Source: Labilithrix sp.
GTDB lineage: Bacteria > Myxococcota_A > Polyangia > Polyangiales > Polyangiaceae
Direction of reading: 5' to 3'
Length of the DNA: 64,000 nt
NCBI GenBank assembly: GCA_019637175.1
Contig: JAHBWD010000020.1
Coordinates: 1-64,000, forward strand
This document shows positions 15,115 through 23,546 of the stretch, in pieces. The first letter of the stretch is position 1. Every line of letters starts with the position of its first letter. The notes beneath the pieces were generated by a model. It was not told the DNA's origin and ran no database searches. It was given only the letters and a program-made list of their open reading frames with translations. A program made the position numbers and the translations under genes.

Positions 15115-16662
15115 TCAGACGTCGAGATCCTTCCAGCGCTTGCTGACCTGGGCGAACGTGAGGATGCCGAGCAGCGAGGCGAAGCCGACGGCCGAGAACC
15201 AGTACCAGACGTGGTACGGCTTGTAGGTCGTCCAGAGCAGATCCGTGACGGCGTTCGCGTCCTGGCCGAGCACCTTGGCGAGCTCGTCGAAGGCCTCGGT
15301 GCGCTTGACGCCGACGAAGTCGGCGAGGTGATCGACGTCGCCGTCCCACGCGCCCGCGCCGTGGTGATCCGTCTTCTCCGCGAGGTACTTCATCGCGAGC
15401 GTCGCCTTCTCGCCGTTCATGCCGTACTGCCAGCCGGCGAGCTTGGCGCCGAGCGCCTGACCGATCGCGATCGGGATGTTCACGTAGCCGAGGTAGAGCG
15501 CCTTCTTGCCCGGCGGCGCGATGAGCGAGAAGTACTCCGTCTTCTTCGGGCCGGTGAGCATCTCGCCGAGCGAGAAGAGCGCGATGCCGACGAAGAGGAT
15601 GTAGACGCTCGGCGACGTGCCGTAGACGATCGTGCCGATCGTCGCGATGAGGACGCCGATCGTGATCGCGGAGAGCACGCGGATGCGCGCCACGAGGAAC
15701 GAGAGCGGAATGACGAACACGACGACGAGCGCCGCGTTGAGGTTCAGCGCGTTCTCCTGTTTGAGCTGCGCGCCGCGCGGATCCGGCATCGTCCACGACG
15801 AAGGCAGCCAGGAGTTGGCCTGCACGAACGGCGCCGAGTTCACCCAGTCGGCGTAGAAGTTCGGCATCAGATCCCACAGCTGGTAGAGCATCATCCAGAA
15901 GCCGCTGAAGAGGACGATGACCGTGATGAGCCGCAGATCGAGGATGTTCGTCGCCGTGTCGACGAGCACGCGCCACGCGGGCTTGCGCTTGTCGGCGCCC
16001 GACTCGACCTCTTTGTACGTGAAGAGCATCAAGTAGTTCAGCGCCATCACGCACGCCGATCCGTAGAACACGAGCGGCCAGCTCTTCGAACGGAGGAAGC
16101 CGCCGAGGAGCGGCGCGAGCGCCGCGCCGACGTTGACGAGCCAATAGAACAGGCCCCAGCCGACGCTCGAGTTCTTCTTCGACGTCGACTGCGCGAGCGT
16201 GCCCTGGATGCCCGGCTTGAAGATCGCGGTGCCGAGCGCGAGGACGAGGCACGCGGCGAAGAAGCCGGGATAGCTGCGGAGCGTGCCCATCAGCACGTAG
16301 CCGAGGCACGCGAGCGTCACCGACGTCGCGATCGTCTTCTTGTATCCGAAGCGATCCGCGAAGCCGCCCGACACCATCGGCACGAGCGACTGCACGAGCG
16401 CCCACGCCGCGAAGATGCTGCCCTTCTGCGCCTGACTGAAGTGGAGGCCGCCGGGATCGCTCGCCTGCGCGATGTAGAGAGGAACGACCGAGCGGACGCC
16501 GTAGTACGCCATGCGCTCCCACATCTCGATGGTGCAACCCATCCAGAACGACTGGGGGAACGTCTTGATCGTCTCGAAGAACCCGAGCTTGGGCTCGGTG
16601 TCCGGCGGCGGCGGGGCGGACGTGTTGGTTTCGGGCTCGCTCTTGGACGCGGTCGCAGCCAT
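15115..16662 (-). CDS. Proton-dependent oligopeptide transporter (POT/PTR2 family)
   Basis: This inner-membrane symporter of 515 residues starts at ATG 16662. The first membrane segment has the family signature WERMAYYGVRSVVPLYI (the ExxERxxYYG-type motif). The second PTR2 signature is near FYWLVNVGAALAPLLGGF. About twelve hydrophobic segments are visible, and a larger hydrophilic insert near the C terminus (about residues 435-490, HHGAGAWDGDVDH) precedes the last helix. It should import di- and tripeptides with protons. It is divergent from the L,D-transpeptidase gene across 113 bp. Confidence 0.85.
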   Translation of the reverse strand: MAATASKSEPETNTSAPPPPDTEPKLGFFETIKTFPQSFWMGCTIEMWERMAYYGVRSVVPLYIAQASDPGGLHFSQAQKGSIFAAWALVQSLVPMVSGGFADRFGYKKTIATSVTLACLGYVLMGTLRSYPGFFAACLVLALGTAIFKPGIQGTLAQSTSKKNSSVGWGLFYWLVNVGAALAPLLGGFLRSKSWPLVFYGSACVMALNYLMLFTYKEVESGADKRKPAWRVLVDTATNILDLRLITVIVLFSGFWMMLYQLWDLMPNFYADWVNSAPFVQANSWLPSSWTMPDPRGAQLKQENALNLNAALVVVFVIPLSFLVARIRVLSAITIGVLIATIGTIVYGTSPSVYILFVGIALFSLGEMLTGPKKTEYFSLIAPPGKKALYLGYVNIPIAIGQALGAKLAGWQYGMNGEKATLAMKYLAEKTDHHGAGAWDGDVDHLADFVGVKRTEAFDELAKVLGQDANAVTDLLWTTYKPYHVWYWFSAVGFASLLGILTFAQVSKRWKDLDV

Positions 16663-16775
16663 GCGAGGCGCCCCATAGCATCCATCCGGCCGCGCGGTAC
16701 CAGAGTGCGGGGAGCGGGCGCCAGAAAAGAGCCGTTTTTTTGTGCCCGAGGGCCCTCCCAGGGCACCTTGCCAGC

Positions 16776-18458
16776 ATGATGATGAGGGCAATCGTCGGGC
16801 TCACCGCCGCCGCCGCAGTTCTGGGGGCCGGCTGCAAGAAGAGCGAGAGCGCCGATCCGTCGGCCACCACCGTGAGCTCTGGCGCCGTCGAGGCCGAGGG
16901 CCCTTCGTTCGAGGTCTCGAAGACCGCGACCCTCGCCGCGATCGCGATGCAGACGAACATCTATTCGAAGCCCTCCGACACCGCGCGGAAGATCGGCTAC
17001 CTCCGCCTCGGCGCGATCGTGCCGCGATCGGAGAAGGCGTTCGGCAGCGAGGGCTGCACCGGCGGGAGCTGGTACGGCGTCGCGCCGCGCGGCTTCGTGT
17101 GCACGGGCAAGAACGCGACCCTCGAGATCGACTCCGCGCTCGTTCGCGCCGCCAGCGTGCGGCCCGACGCTTCGAGGCCGCTTCCTTACGCGTACGGCTT
17201 CATCCGCGCCGTCGCGCCGCTCTACCTGCGGCTCCCTTCGAAGGAAGAGTCGCTCGCCTCCGAGTTCAAGCTCGGCGAGCACCTCGCGTGGTGGGAGCGC
17301 AAGGGCCACGAGACGAACCGCGCCGAGCACATCGGCGCCAACGATCTCGCGCGCGAGGTGATCCCGGACGCGCCGCAGGTGCCGCGATCCGACACGCTCG
17401 CCGACGGCATCCTCCTCGGCGGACGCACCGAGGCCGATCCGCCCCCGTTCTGGCTCGAGACGGGCTCGCGCAAGATCCCGAACGTGTCGGGCTTCGAAGT
17501 GCCCGCGGCGTCGATCTTCGCCAACCGCGTGCGGCGCCACACCGGCATCGCGTTCGTCGGCGCGTTCAACACGGGTCCGCAGTGGGATAACCGTCGCTTC
17601 GCGATCACCGCCGATCTGCGGCTCATCCCGGTCGACAAGGTCAAGCCCGAGGTCGCCTCCGCGTTCCACGGCGTCGAGCTCAACGGCGCGCAAGGCATCA
17701 AGCTGCCGGTCGCGTTCGCCAAGCCGTGCAATCCGAACGCGAAGGGCACGCCGCGGCCTTGCGTGCGCACGTATCACGACGACGGCGGCAACCTGAAGCG
17801 AACCACCGACGTGCTTCCGACGCGCGCGTTCCTCGAGCTCACCGGCGTGCAGCGCAAGAGCAAGGGCACGCGCTTCCTCGAGACGAAGAGCGGCGCGTGG
17901 GTGCGCGCGTCCGACGTCGGTGTCGCCGTCGTGCCGCAAGAGTGGCCGCAAGCGGCGCAGAAGGGCGAGCGCTGGGTCGACGTCTCGATCGAAGATCAGA
18001 CGCTCGTCCTCTGGGAGGGACAGAAGCCGGTGTACGCCACGCTGGTGTCGACCGGCCAAGACGGCCTCGACGATCCGAAGAAGTCGAAGGCCACGCCGCG
18101 CGGGACGTTCCGCGTGCGCAGCAAGCACATCACGGCGACGATGGACTCCGACGGCCGCTCCGCGGTCTCCGGCGGCGCGGCGCCCGCTTCGGGCGAGTCG
18201 CCTTCCGCCGAAGACAAGCACGCCGGCAGCTTCGAGCTCCGCGACGTTCCCTACGTGCAGTACTTCCAAGACGGCTACGCGCTCCACTCCGCGTACTGGC
18301 ACGATCACTTCGGCCTGCCGCGCAGCCACGGCTGCATCAACCTCGCGCCGATCGACGCGCTTCGCGTCTTCCGCTTCACCGATCCGCCCGTGCCCGACGG
18401 CTGGCACGCGACGAACGTCGAGCAGGGCCGCGGCACGAGCATCGTCATTCACCGCTGA
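16776..18458 (+). CDS. Lipoprotein L,D-transpeptidase (YkuD domain)
   Basis: This protein of about 560 residues starts at the first of three consecutive ATG codons. Lipobox LGAGC anchors it outside the inner membrane. The C-terminal YkuD domain carries the catalytic motif SHGCIN, preceded by HSAYWHDHFGLPRS; His and Cys of the active site are intact. Upstream regions contain SH3-like segments (NIYSKPSDTARKIGYLRLG) that could bind peptidoglycan. L,D-transpeptidases form 3-3 crosslinks or attach proteins to peptidoglycan. A hairpin (16742-16766) lies in the leader just before the start. Confidence 0.82.
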   Translation: MMMRAIVGLTAAAAVLGAGCKKSESADPSATTVSSGAVEAEGPSFEVSKTATLAAIAMQTNIYSKPSDTARKIGYLRLGAIVPRSEKAFGSEGCTGGSWYGVAPRGFVCTGKNATLEIDSALVRAASVRPDASRPLPYAYGFIRAVAPLYLRLPSKEESLASEFKLGEHLAWWERKGHETNRAEHIGANDLAREVIPDAPQVPRSDTLADGILLGGRTEADPPPFWLETGSRKIPNVSGFEVPAASIFANRVRRHTGIAFVGAFNTGPQWDNRRFAITADLRLIPVDKVKPEVASAFHGVELNGAQGIKLPVAFAKPCNPNAKGTPRPCVRTYHDDGGNLKRTTDVLPTRAFLELTGVQRKSKGTRFLETKSGAWVRASDVGVAVVPQEWPQAAQKGERWVDVSIEDQTLVLWEGQKPVYATLVSTGQDGLDDPKKSKATPRGTFRVRSKHITATMDSDGRSAVSGGAAPASGESPSAEDKHAGSFELRDVPYVQYFQDGYALHSAYWHDHFGLPRSHGCINLAPIDALRVFRFTDPPVPDGWHATNVEQGRGTSIVIHR

Positions 18459-18472
18459 TCGCCGACCGACGA

Positions 18473-18534
18473 CGAAGTGCAGCGCACGGTGCGCTCGAAG
18501 TGCAGCCGCCTTCACTGCGCGTCGCTGCACTTCG
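18473..18534. repeat. Direct and inverted copies of an 11-bp motif
   Basis: CGAAGTGCAGC occurs at 18473-18483 and 18496-18506, and its exact reverse complement at 18524-18534. The last two form a hairpin with a 17-nt loop. There is no T-tract after it, so it is more likely a protein-binding array or processing structure than an intrinsic terminator. Confidence 0.55.
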
Positions 18535-18803
18535 CCGAAAACGTCGTGATTTCGTGAGCGGCGTCGGTGGCCTGGCGCCTGCAATACCGTGAAGTCACGA
18601 AGCCACCTCGTCAGTAACTTCACCCAAGCCCACTCGCGATGCTCGAGCGGTCTGGGTGACGACGCGAAGGCCACGAGCAAGGCCGACGCGTCGTCAGGGT
18701 GAAGGTTTCTCTCCGAGGATCTCGCGACGAACACGAACGCGAACAGAGAGCTGCTTCGGCAAGCTTGGATACGGTCGGACTTGCAGGCGCCCGATCGTGC
18801 CAG

Positions 18804-18845
18804 GGGGCCGCGACGAATTGGTTCGTCGTGGCCCTAAATCTTTTG
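18804..18845 (+). terminator. Intrinsic terminator-like hairpin
   Basis: A stem of about 14 bp (two G-T wobbles) is built on CGACGAA-TTGG-TTCGTCG at 18811-18828 and extended by GGGGCC/GGCCCT. It is followed by AAATCTTTT. This fits a rightward Rho-independent terminator. The nearest upstream gene end on that strand is 346 bp away. Confidence 0.5.
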
Positions 18846-19053
18846 TGCGTCGCGATCGGATCGATCGAGACGCTGGCGCCTCGATCGCTGGATCGCGTGT
18901 TCCCCCGCCGACCACGATCGAGGGCCGCCGCACCCTGGAGCGCGCGAGTCGACCGGCGAAAAGCTCGCTCTTTTCCATGCGCACCCGAGCCCACCGGGTA
19001 AGCGCTGATCCACGCTCGCGAAGGCGCGGGGCTTGCACTGGCTACAAGCAGCC

Positions 19054-19560
19054 ATGTCCGCGAGCCCGTTCGTCCACACCGAGGTCCCTCCCGAGCGCAG
19101 CTCGACCGCGCCGCTGGCGGTGGACCACACCGGCAGCATCAGCCTCCAACCGCCGTTCGGAGGCGGATGGGCGAGCAAGATCCCCGCGGGCTGGCTCGGG
19201 ATGTCGGGCTACCTCATCGCCGGCGTTCTCCTCGGTCTCGTCCTCATCGTCGCGCTCAGCCTGACGCGCAGCGAGCCGGCAGCGGCGAGCGCCGCGCCCA
19301 ACACGGTCACCGACAACGTCGTTCACCTCGGCGCGCGCGACATCGGCGAGTCGTGCTGGCGCAGCGCCGCGACGCGCGAGCGCGCGCGCATCACCGTCTC
19401 GATGGAAGTCGGCCTCGACGGCAAGGTTCGAAACGCGATCGCGACCGGCGAGACGCGCGAGATGCGCGGCTGCGTCGAGGCGCACGTCCGCGGCTGGGAG
19501 TTCTTGCCGCAAGCGACGCCCTCGATGATGGTCCTGCCGTTCGAGATCCATCCGCGCTGA
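19054..19560 (+). CDS. Membrane-anchored AgmX/PglI-type C-terminal domain protein
   Basis: This protein of 168 residues starts at ATG 19054. One membrane helix (about 51-73, GYLIAGVLLGLVLIVALSL) is followed by a periplasmic domain of about 85 residues. The domain has the AgmX/PglI C-terminal pattern: CW near the start, ARITVSMEVGLDGKV, then C and W (GCVEAHVRGWEF) and a final LPFEIH. These domains resemble the TonB C-terminal domain and are typical of myxobacterial motility and envelope proteins. It lies 39 bp upstream of the cyclophilin gene. Confidence 0.7.
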   Translation: MSASPFVHTEVPPERSSTAPLAVDHTGSISLQPPFGGGWASKIPAGWLGMSGYLIAGVLLGLVLIVALSLTRSEPAAASAAPNTVTDNVVHLGARDIGESCWRSAATRERARITVSMEVGLDGKVRNAIATGETREMRGCVEAHVRGWEFLPQATPSMMVLPFEIHPR

Positions 19561-19599
19561 TCCTTCCCAAGCGGCGAGCGCGCGTATAGCGTGCGGCGC

Positions 19600-20112
19600 A
19601 TGGCAAACCCCACCGCGCTGCTCGAGACCTCGCTCGGCAACATCAAGGTCGAGCTCTTCGCCGACAAGATGCCGCTGACGGCCGGCAACTTCGTGAAGCT
19701 CGCCAAGAGCGGCTTCTACGACGGCCTCCACTTCCATCGCGTCATCGACGGCTTCATGCTCCAGTTCGGCTGTCCTCACAGCAAGGATCCCAACAGCGGG
19801 CGCGCGGGCACGGGCGACGGCCCCGACGGCACCATCAAAGACGAGCACCCGGCGGACGCGAAGCTCTCGAACGAGCCGGGCACGCTCTCGATGGCGAACA
19901 CCGGCGCGCCCAACAGCGGGTCGTGCCAGTTCTTCATCAACACCGTCAACAACTCCTATCTCGACTGGTTCACGCCCGGTCCGTCGAAGCACCCCGTCTT
20001 CGGCAAGGTGATCGAGGGCATGGACGTCGTGAAGAAGATCGAGAAGGTGCGCACGCGCGACGACCGGCCGATCGAGCCGGTGCGGATGAACAAGATCACC
20101 GTGACGGAGTGA
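19600..20112 (+). CDS. Cyclophilin-type peptidyl-prolyl isomerase
   Basis: This protein has 170 residues starting at ATG 19600 (MANPTALLETSLG). Cyclophilin signatures are present: FHRVIDGFMLQFG with the catalytic Arg, and SMANTGAPNSGSCQFFI. There is no signal peptide, so it should act in the cytoplasm to accelerate proline cis/trans isomerisation. Length and the SLGNIKVELF start match bacterial PpiB-like enzymes. It is a housekeeping gene preceding the vWA cluster, separated from it by 120 bp with two hairpins. Confidence 0.9.
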   Translation: MANPTALLETSLGNIKVELFADKMPLTAGNFVKLAKSGFYDGLHFHRVIDGFMLQFGCPHSKDPNSGRAGTGDGPDGTIKDEHPADAKLSNEPGTLSMANTGAPNSGSCQFFINTVNNSYLDWFTPGPSKHPVFGKVIEGMDVVKKIEKVRTRDDRPIEPVRMNKITVTE

Positions 20113-20185
20113 CCCTTGCGCCGGTGAATCCCCGGCACCATCCTTCGTCCTACCGCTGCGACGTACCCTGGGCATTTCCAGGGGC

Positions 20186-20216
20186 CGCCCCCGAGGCATA
20201 CCCTCGGGGGCGTTTC
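20186..20216 (+). terminator. Perfect 11-bp hairpin between cyclophilin and vWA genes
   Basis: CGCCCCCGAGG (20186-20196) pairs perfectly with CCTCGGGGGCG (20202-20212) around a 5-nt loop and is followed by TTTCCCT. A smaller hairpin CCCTGG/CCAGGG (20166-20183) precedes it. The T-tract is weak. It may end the cyclophilin transcript or be a structured leader of the vWA operon, whose start codon is only 20 bp further on. Confidence 0.4.
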
Positions 20217-20232
20217 CCTCGTCGAGGACATC

Positions 20233-22002
20233 ATGACCACCACCACTCCTTCGCTCCTCAGCGAGGCGCAGAAGGGTCCTGCCGAGAAGCTGCTCGACTT
20301 GACCCTCAGCTCCTCCGCTCACCTCTGGCACAACCGCCCCGGCCTCGACGTCGGGGGAACGTGGCACGCGAAGCGCGGCGCGAAGAAGGACATCGCCGCG
20401 CGCGGAGCGCCGGTCAAGCCCGGCCTCCACGTGCCCGCGGCCGAGCGCCTCTACGCGCGCTTGCTCGACATCCATGGGCTCAACGGCGAGCTCATGGCGC
20501 GCTTCGCGTCGTACGCGCTCACCCAGACCGAGTGGCGCGACCTCAAGGTCGCGTGCTGCGCGCTCATGCTCGTGCAGCCGCACGCCGGTCAGCCGATCAA
20601 GGACGACGACGGCTCCGTCGCGTTCCATGACGACGACTGGCGCGCGGTGGGCGAGGCGATGATCCTCTTCTACGAGAAGAAGTCGACGAAGATGCTCACG
20701 CCGAAGAGCGTGCTGCGCGTCGCCGAGCTGCTCGAGAACCCCGTCATCGCGGAGCTCAACAAGATCGCCGGATTCAGCGACGCTGGATCGAAGAAGGCGC
20801 CGCTCGGCCGCTGGAAGCGCGCCGCGTCGCGCTGGCTCGCGATCCGCGAGAAGAACCTGCCGATGCTCCAGGGCCTCGTGAAGGCGGGCTACAAGGAGAC
20901 GATCAAGAACATCGCGCGCAAGGCGGGCTACAAGCCGGAGAGCGCGGCGTTCTTCCAGATCCTCGGCTGGAAGCAGAAGCAGGCCGCGGGCGGTCACCGC
21001 TCGATCGGCATGGCGAACGAGAAGCTCGAGAAGCGGCAGCGCTTCGACGGCGTCTCCGAGGCCGAGATCTGCGAGGCGATCGTCGAGCAGAAGCTCTCGT
21101 ACAAGGACGTCGTGGGTCGTCTGCCCAAGGACGTCGGGCTCACGCCGGCCGTCATGGTCTGCTTGCTCCCGTCGCTCTCGGATCGCGACCTCCGCATGCT
21201 CACGCCCACGCTCGAGGAGCTCGGCCTCATGACCGAGCCCGAGATCCGCAAGCGCTGGGAGAAGGCGATCGCGGAGTCGACCGATCAGCGTTCGCTTCAG
21301 ATCGCGAAGAACGTTCGCAGCAAGGCGCTGAAGGACAAGCTCGAAGAGGCCTCCGACAACGCGGCCAAGAAGGCCGTCGCCGAGGCGACGGCCGAGCAGC
21401 CCGTCGACGTCATGTTCCTCATCGACAAGTCCGGATCGATGGAAGGCGCGATCGACAAGTCGAAGGAAGCGCTGTCGCGGATCCTGGCGGGCTTCCCCCA
21501 GGAGAAGGTGCACATCGCGAGCTTCGACACCGTCGGCACCGTGCTCAAGCCGAAGGCGCCGAACCGCGCGGCCGTGCATCACATGCTCGCTTCCATCAAG
21601 GCGGGCGGCGGCACGATGCACGCGGCGGGCGTGCGCGCGATCTACAACGCGGGCATGCGCGTGCCCGCCGGATCGAAGCTCGTCGTCATCGTCGTCGGTG
21701 ACGAGGCGGGCGAAGACGGCGCGCAGCTCGCGCGCGCGTTCGGCGAGTACGGCTACGCGCCCGCGGCGATCGCCGTCATGGTGAACGTCTCGGGCGCGCG
21801 CGGCCGCACGATCCAGGACTGCGCGCGCGCGCTCGGCCTTCCCTACAGCGAGGTCGGCATCGAGCAGTTCGAGGACCCTTACCAGGTCCCGCGCGTGCTC
21901 CGTGCCCTGCTCGAGGCGCCGAAGCTCGGCGCCGTCGTCGGCGCGCAGATCGCGTGGCTCGAACGCGTCCTCGCGACGCCGATCCTGCAGCTGCCTTCGT
22001 GA
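20233..22002 (+). CDS. vWA-domain protein with helical N-terminus (possible divergent Ro60/TROVE)
   Basis: This cytoplasmic protein of 589 residues starts at an ATG preceded by GAGGA. Residues 1-380 are helical and basic, with W-rich repeats such as GRWKRAASRWLAIREKNLP and KAGYKETIKNIARKAGYKP. A vWA domain occupies about 391-589: the MIDAS motif is DKSGS (398-402), with Thr461 in GGGTM and Asp490 in VVGDE, so the metal site looks intact. A helical-repeat domain followed by vWA is the layout of Ro60/TROVE proteins, and the GRW..RAxxRW..VK pattern is reminiscent, but similarity is weak. It heads a cluster with JAMM, ubiquitin-like and E1-like proteins. A strongly structured gap follows directly. 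Confidence 0.7.
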   Translation: MTTTTPSLLSEAQKGPAEKLLDLTLSSSAHLWHNRPGLDVGGTWHAKRGAKKDIAARGAPVKPGLHVPAAERLYARLLDIHGLNGELMARFASYALTQTEWRDLKVACCALMLVQPHAGQPIKDDDGSVAFHDDDWRAVGEAMILFYEKKSTKMLTPKSVLRVAELLENPVIAELNKIAGFSDAGSKKAPLGRWKRAASRWLAIREKNLPMLQGLVKAGYKETIKNIARKAGYKPESAAFFQILGWKQKQAAGGHRSIGMANEKLEKRQRFDGVSEAEICEAIVEQKLSYKDVVGRLPKDVGLTPAVMVCLLPSLSDRDLRMLTPTLEELGLMTEPEIRKRWEKAIAESTDQRSLQIAKNVRSKALKDKLEEASDNAAKKAVAEATAEQPVDVMFLIDKSGSMEGAIDKSKEALSRILAGFPQEKVHIASFDTVGTVLKPKAPNRAAVHHMLASIKAGGGTMHAAGVRAIYNAGMRVPAGSKLVVIVVGDEAGEDGAQLARAFGEYGYAPAAIAVMVNVSGARGRTIQDCARALGLPYSEVGIEQFEDPYQVPRVLRALLEAPKLGAVVGAQIAWLERVLATPILQLPS

Positions 22003-22005
22003 CTG

Positions 22006-22142
22006 GAGACTTCGGTCTCGATCGCGACCTGCCACGTCTCCCGCGATCGGTCCTCTTCTCGTGGGGCACTTCGTGCCCCCTCCACGCTTTCGCATGGAGT
22101 CCTCCCCCGATTCGCCTTCGGCGACGTCGTGCTACGCACGAC
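22006..22142 (+). ncRNA. Candidate structured RNA: six consecutive hairpins
   Basis: The gap after the vWA gene folds into back-to-back stems. (1) GAGAC-TTCG-GTCTC, 22006-22019. (2) CGATCGCG/CGCGATCG, 22019-22049, overlapping the first by one base. (3) GGGGCAC-TTC-GTGCCCC, 22063-22079. (4) CTCCA/TGGAG with an inner GC/GC, 22080-22099. (5) TCGCC-TTC-GGCGA, 22112-22124. (6) GTCGTGC-TAC-GCACGAC, 22126-22142. Nearly all stems are perfect and most loops are 3-4 nt. The position beside a Ro-like vWA gene suggests a Y-RNA-like partner. It could instead be an mRNA processing or attenuation region. No tRNA-like T-loop was recognised. Confidence 0.42.
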
Positions 22143-22166
22143 AGGCGAGAACGAGAGCTCGAGACG

Positions 22167-23138
22167 ATGGATTACACGAAGTTTCTGGGGAAGAAGGAGC
22201 ACGTCGTGCTGCCGTATCTCGGCGGGGCGTATGTCTTCGGCAAGGACCGGAGGCTGCGGCTCGAAGGAGAGCGGCCGGCGCACGGTTACCATCGCTTCGA
22301 GGTGCGCGGGCGGAATGCCCGCGCCCTCGAGGTGGTGGATTCGCTCCCCGACGAAGCGATGACCGCACTCTCGAAGGCGCGCGGTCACTTCGTCGCGGGG
22401 TGGCTCGTGTCTTCGAATGGCCTCGCGCGTCTCGCGCTCCTGCCGGAGGAAGAGCCGCCGCCGCTCGCGACGTGTCGCGCGCGCAAGTGGCACTCGGGCG
22501 ATCATCTCTTCGAGGCGCTCGACTTCGACGGCGACGCCGAAGAAGAGGCGCGCCTCCGCCTCGAGCGCGGCGCGTCGATGGCCGACGTCAAAGGCGCGGC
22601 GGCGACGCTGCGCGTCGCGTTCGGGATCGCGCTCGCGATCGCCGTCGCGCGCAGGATGAGCACGCCGCTCTCCGTCCGCGAGGCGGGCGCCCAGGCGTCG
22701 ATCGTCGCCGACGGCGGCGAAGAAGCGGCACGCACGATGATCGAACGCATCGCCCACGCGCGCCTCGAAGAAGAGGAGCGCGCGCGGATCCGCGCGATCG
22801 TCGCCGGCGCTCCGCTCGAGAGCAGCGCGCGAGCGCTCGGGCGCCGCGGCCGCGGCGAAGCGCCGACGCTCGAGAACGCCGCGATGCGCGCGGAGGTGGC
22901 CCTCGACGGCGCGGACGCGCGCATGCTCTCGTCGCGCCGCCTCACCGGAAACACGATGGAGGTGACGTTCGAGTTCATGGATGAACGTTTCGTCAGCGTG
23001 GTCGACGCGATCACGCTCCACGTCTACGACTCCGGCGTCTGCCTCGCCGGGGCCGACGAGCTCGTGACGCTCGACAGCCTGCCCGGCGTCATCCGCGAGG
23101 CGATCGAGACCGAGAGCCTCGTGATCACGCGAAGATGA
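22167..23138 (+). CDS. Unrecognised 323-residue protein of the vWA/ubiquitin-like cluster
   Basis: ATG at 22167 is chosen because the upstream in-frame sequence is the hairpin-rich gap and reads as non-protein. No known domain was recognised. The N-terminal ~110 residues are beta-rich (EHVVLPYLGGAYVFG, HRFEVRGRNAR, GWLVSSNGLARLALL). A helical, Glu/Arg-rich middle (125-240) follows. The C-terminal ~70 residues are a second beta-rich unit (MEVTFEFMDERFVSVVDAITLHVYDSG). Only two Cys are present, Cys103 and Cys292. Its stop overlaps the JAMM gene start by ATGA, so the two products are probably made in step. It could be the E2-equivalent or substrate adaptor; this is speculative. Confidence 0.65.
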   Translation: MDYTKFLGKKEHVVLPYLGGAYVFGKDRRLRLEGERPAHGYHRFEVRGRNARALEVVDSLPDEAMTALSKARGHFVAGWLVSSNGLARLALLPEEEPPPLATCRARKWHSGDHLFEALDFDGDAEEEARLRLERGASMADVKGAAATLRVAFGIALAIAVARRMSTPLSVREAGAQASIVADGGEEAARTMIERIAHARLEEEERARIRAIVAGAPLESSARALGRRGRGEAPTLENAAMRAEVALDGADARMLSSRRLTGNTMEVTFEFMDERFVSVVDAITLHVYDSGVCLAGADELVTLDSLPGVIREAIETESLVITRR

Positions 23139-23545
23139 AGGATGAAGCCAACATGCGTGAGGTCTGCATGCTCATCGGCGAGGGCGACGTCGTCCTGTGG
23201 TCGGACGCGTCCGACAGCCCCGTGCGCCTGCCCGACTCGCGCGCGCGCTGGGAGGCGATCTGGTCGCGGCGCGAGGCGCTCGTCGAGATCGCGCACTCTC
23301 ACCCCGTCGGTCCCCTCGCCTTCTCGCGGGAAGACGAGACGACGATGGCGGCGCTCGTCAGCGCGCTCGGCCGGCCGATGCGCTTTTCGGTGGTTGCGCC
23401 CGGCGGAACCGTGCGTACGGTCTTCGCACCGAGCGTCGCACGCGTTGAAGAATACGAGACGTCGCTCGTCGAATCCGAACCCTGGTGGGCGTCGCTCCTG
23501 CGCCTCGCCTCGGGCTTCACCCGCAAGACTCCCCAGGAGGAATGA
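23135..23545 (+). CDS. JAMM/MPN-domain peptidase-like protein
   Basis: This protein of 136 residues overlaps the previous gene by ATGA; ATG 23153 is an alternative start. The JAMM zinc motif HxHx10D is exact: His54-Ser-His56-Pro, with Ser64 and Asp67, in HSHPVGPLAFSREDETTM. The surrounding EIAHSHPxGPxxFSxxD matches prokaryotic JAB proteins. Such enzymes cleave ubiquitin-like proteins from targets or mature their C termini. Adjacency to a small beta-grasp candidate and an E1-like gene strongly supports that role. The C-terminal ~30 residues (WWASLLRLASGF) are an added helix. Confidence 0.78.
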   Translation: MKDEANMREVCMLIGEGDVVLWSDASDSPVRLPDSRARWEAIWSRREALVEIAHSHPVGPLAFSREDETTMAALVSALGRPMRFSVVAPGGTVRTVFAPSVARVEEYETSLVESEPWWASLLRLASGFTRKTPQEE

Positions 23546-23546
23546 C

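Larger units (their letters stand above)
18459..19053. other. 595-bp region without a convincing gene
   Basis: Open frames here (the longest 114-124 codons) are rich in Arg/Ser/Pro and lack start signals or family motifs. Visible elements are repeats of CGAAGTGCAGC at 18473 and 18496 with an inverted copy GCTGCACTTCG at 18524-18534, and an intrinsic-terminator-like hairpin at 18804-18845. The latter is too far from the L,D-transpeptidase stop to be its obvious terminator, so a small RNA gene between is possible. Confidence 0.5.

Noticed and set aside
16736..16766. A T-run followed by a GTGCCC/GGGCAC hairpin considered as a terminator
   Set aside because: The T-run precedes the hairpin on the plus strand, and on the minus strand it is an A-run, so neither direction gives stem followed by U-tract.
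18699..19001. Possible small membrane protein in the gap upstream of the AgmX gene
   Set aside because: One hydrophobic stretch is present but the rest is Arg/Ser/Pro-rich, with no ribosome-binding site, and it overlaps the terminator-like hairpin.
19042..22095. A 1,017-codon minus-strand open frame across the cyclophilin and vWA genes
   Set aside because: It is antisense to two well-supported genes and shows no protein family features.
21954..22166. N-terminal extension of the 323-residue protein through the hairpin gap
   Set aside because: The frame is open, but the translation is low-complexity Arg/Pro/Ser and overlaps the end of the vWA gene; the ATG at 22167 begins the protein-like sequence.
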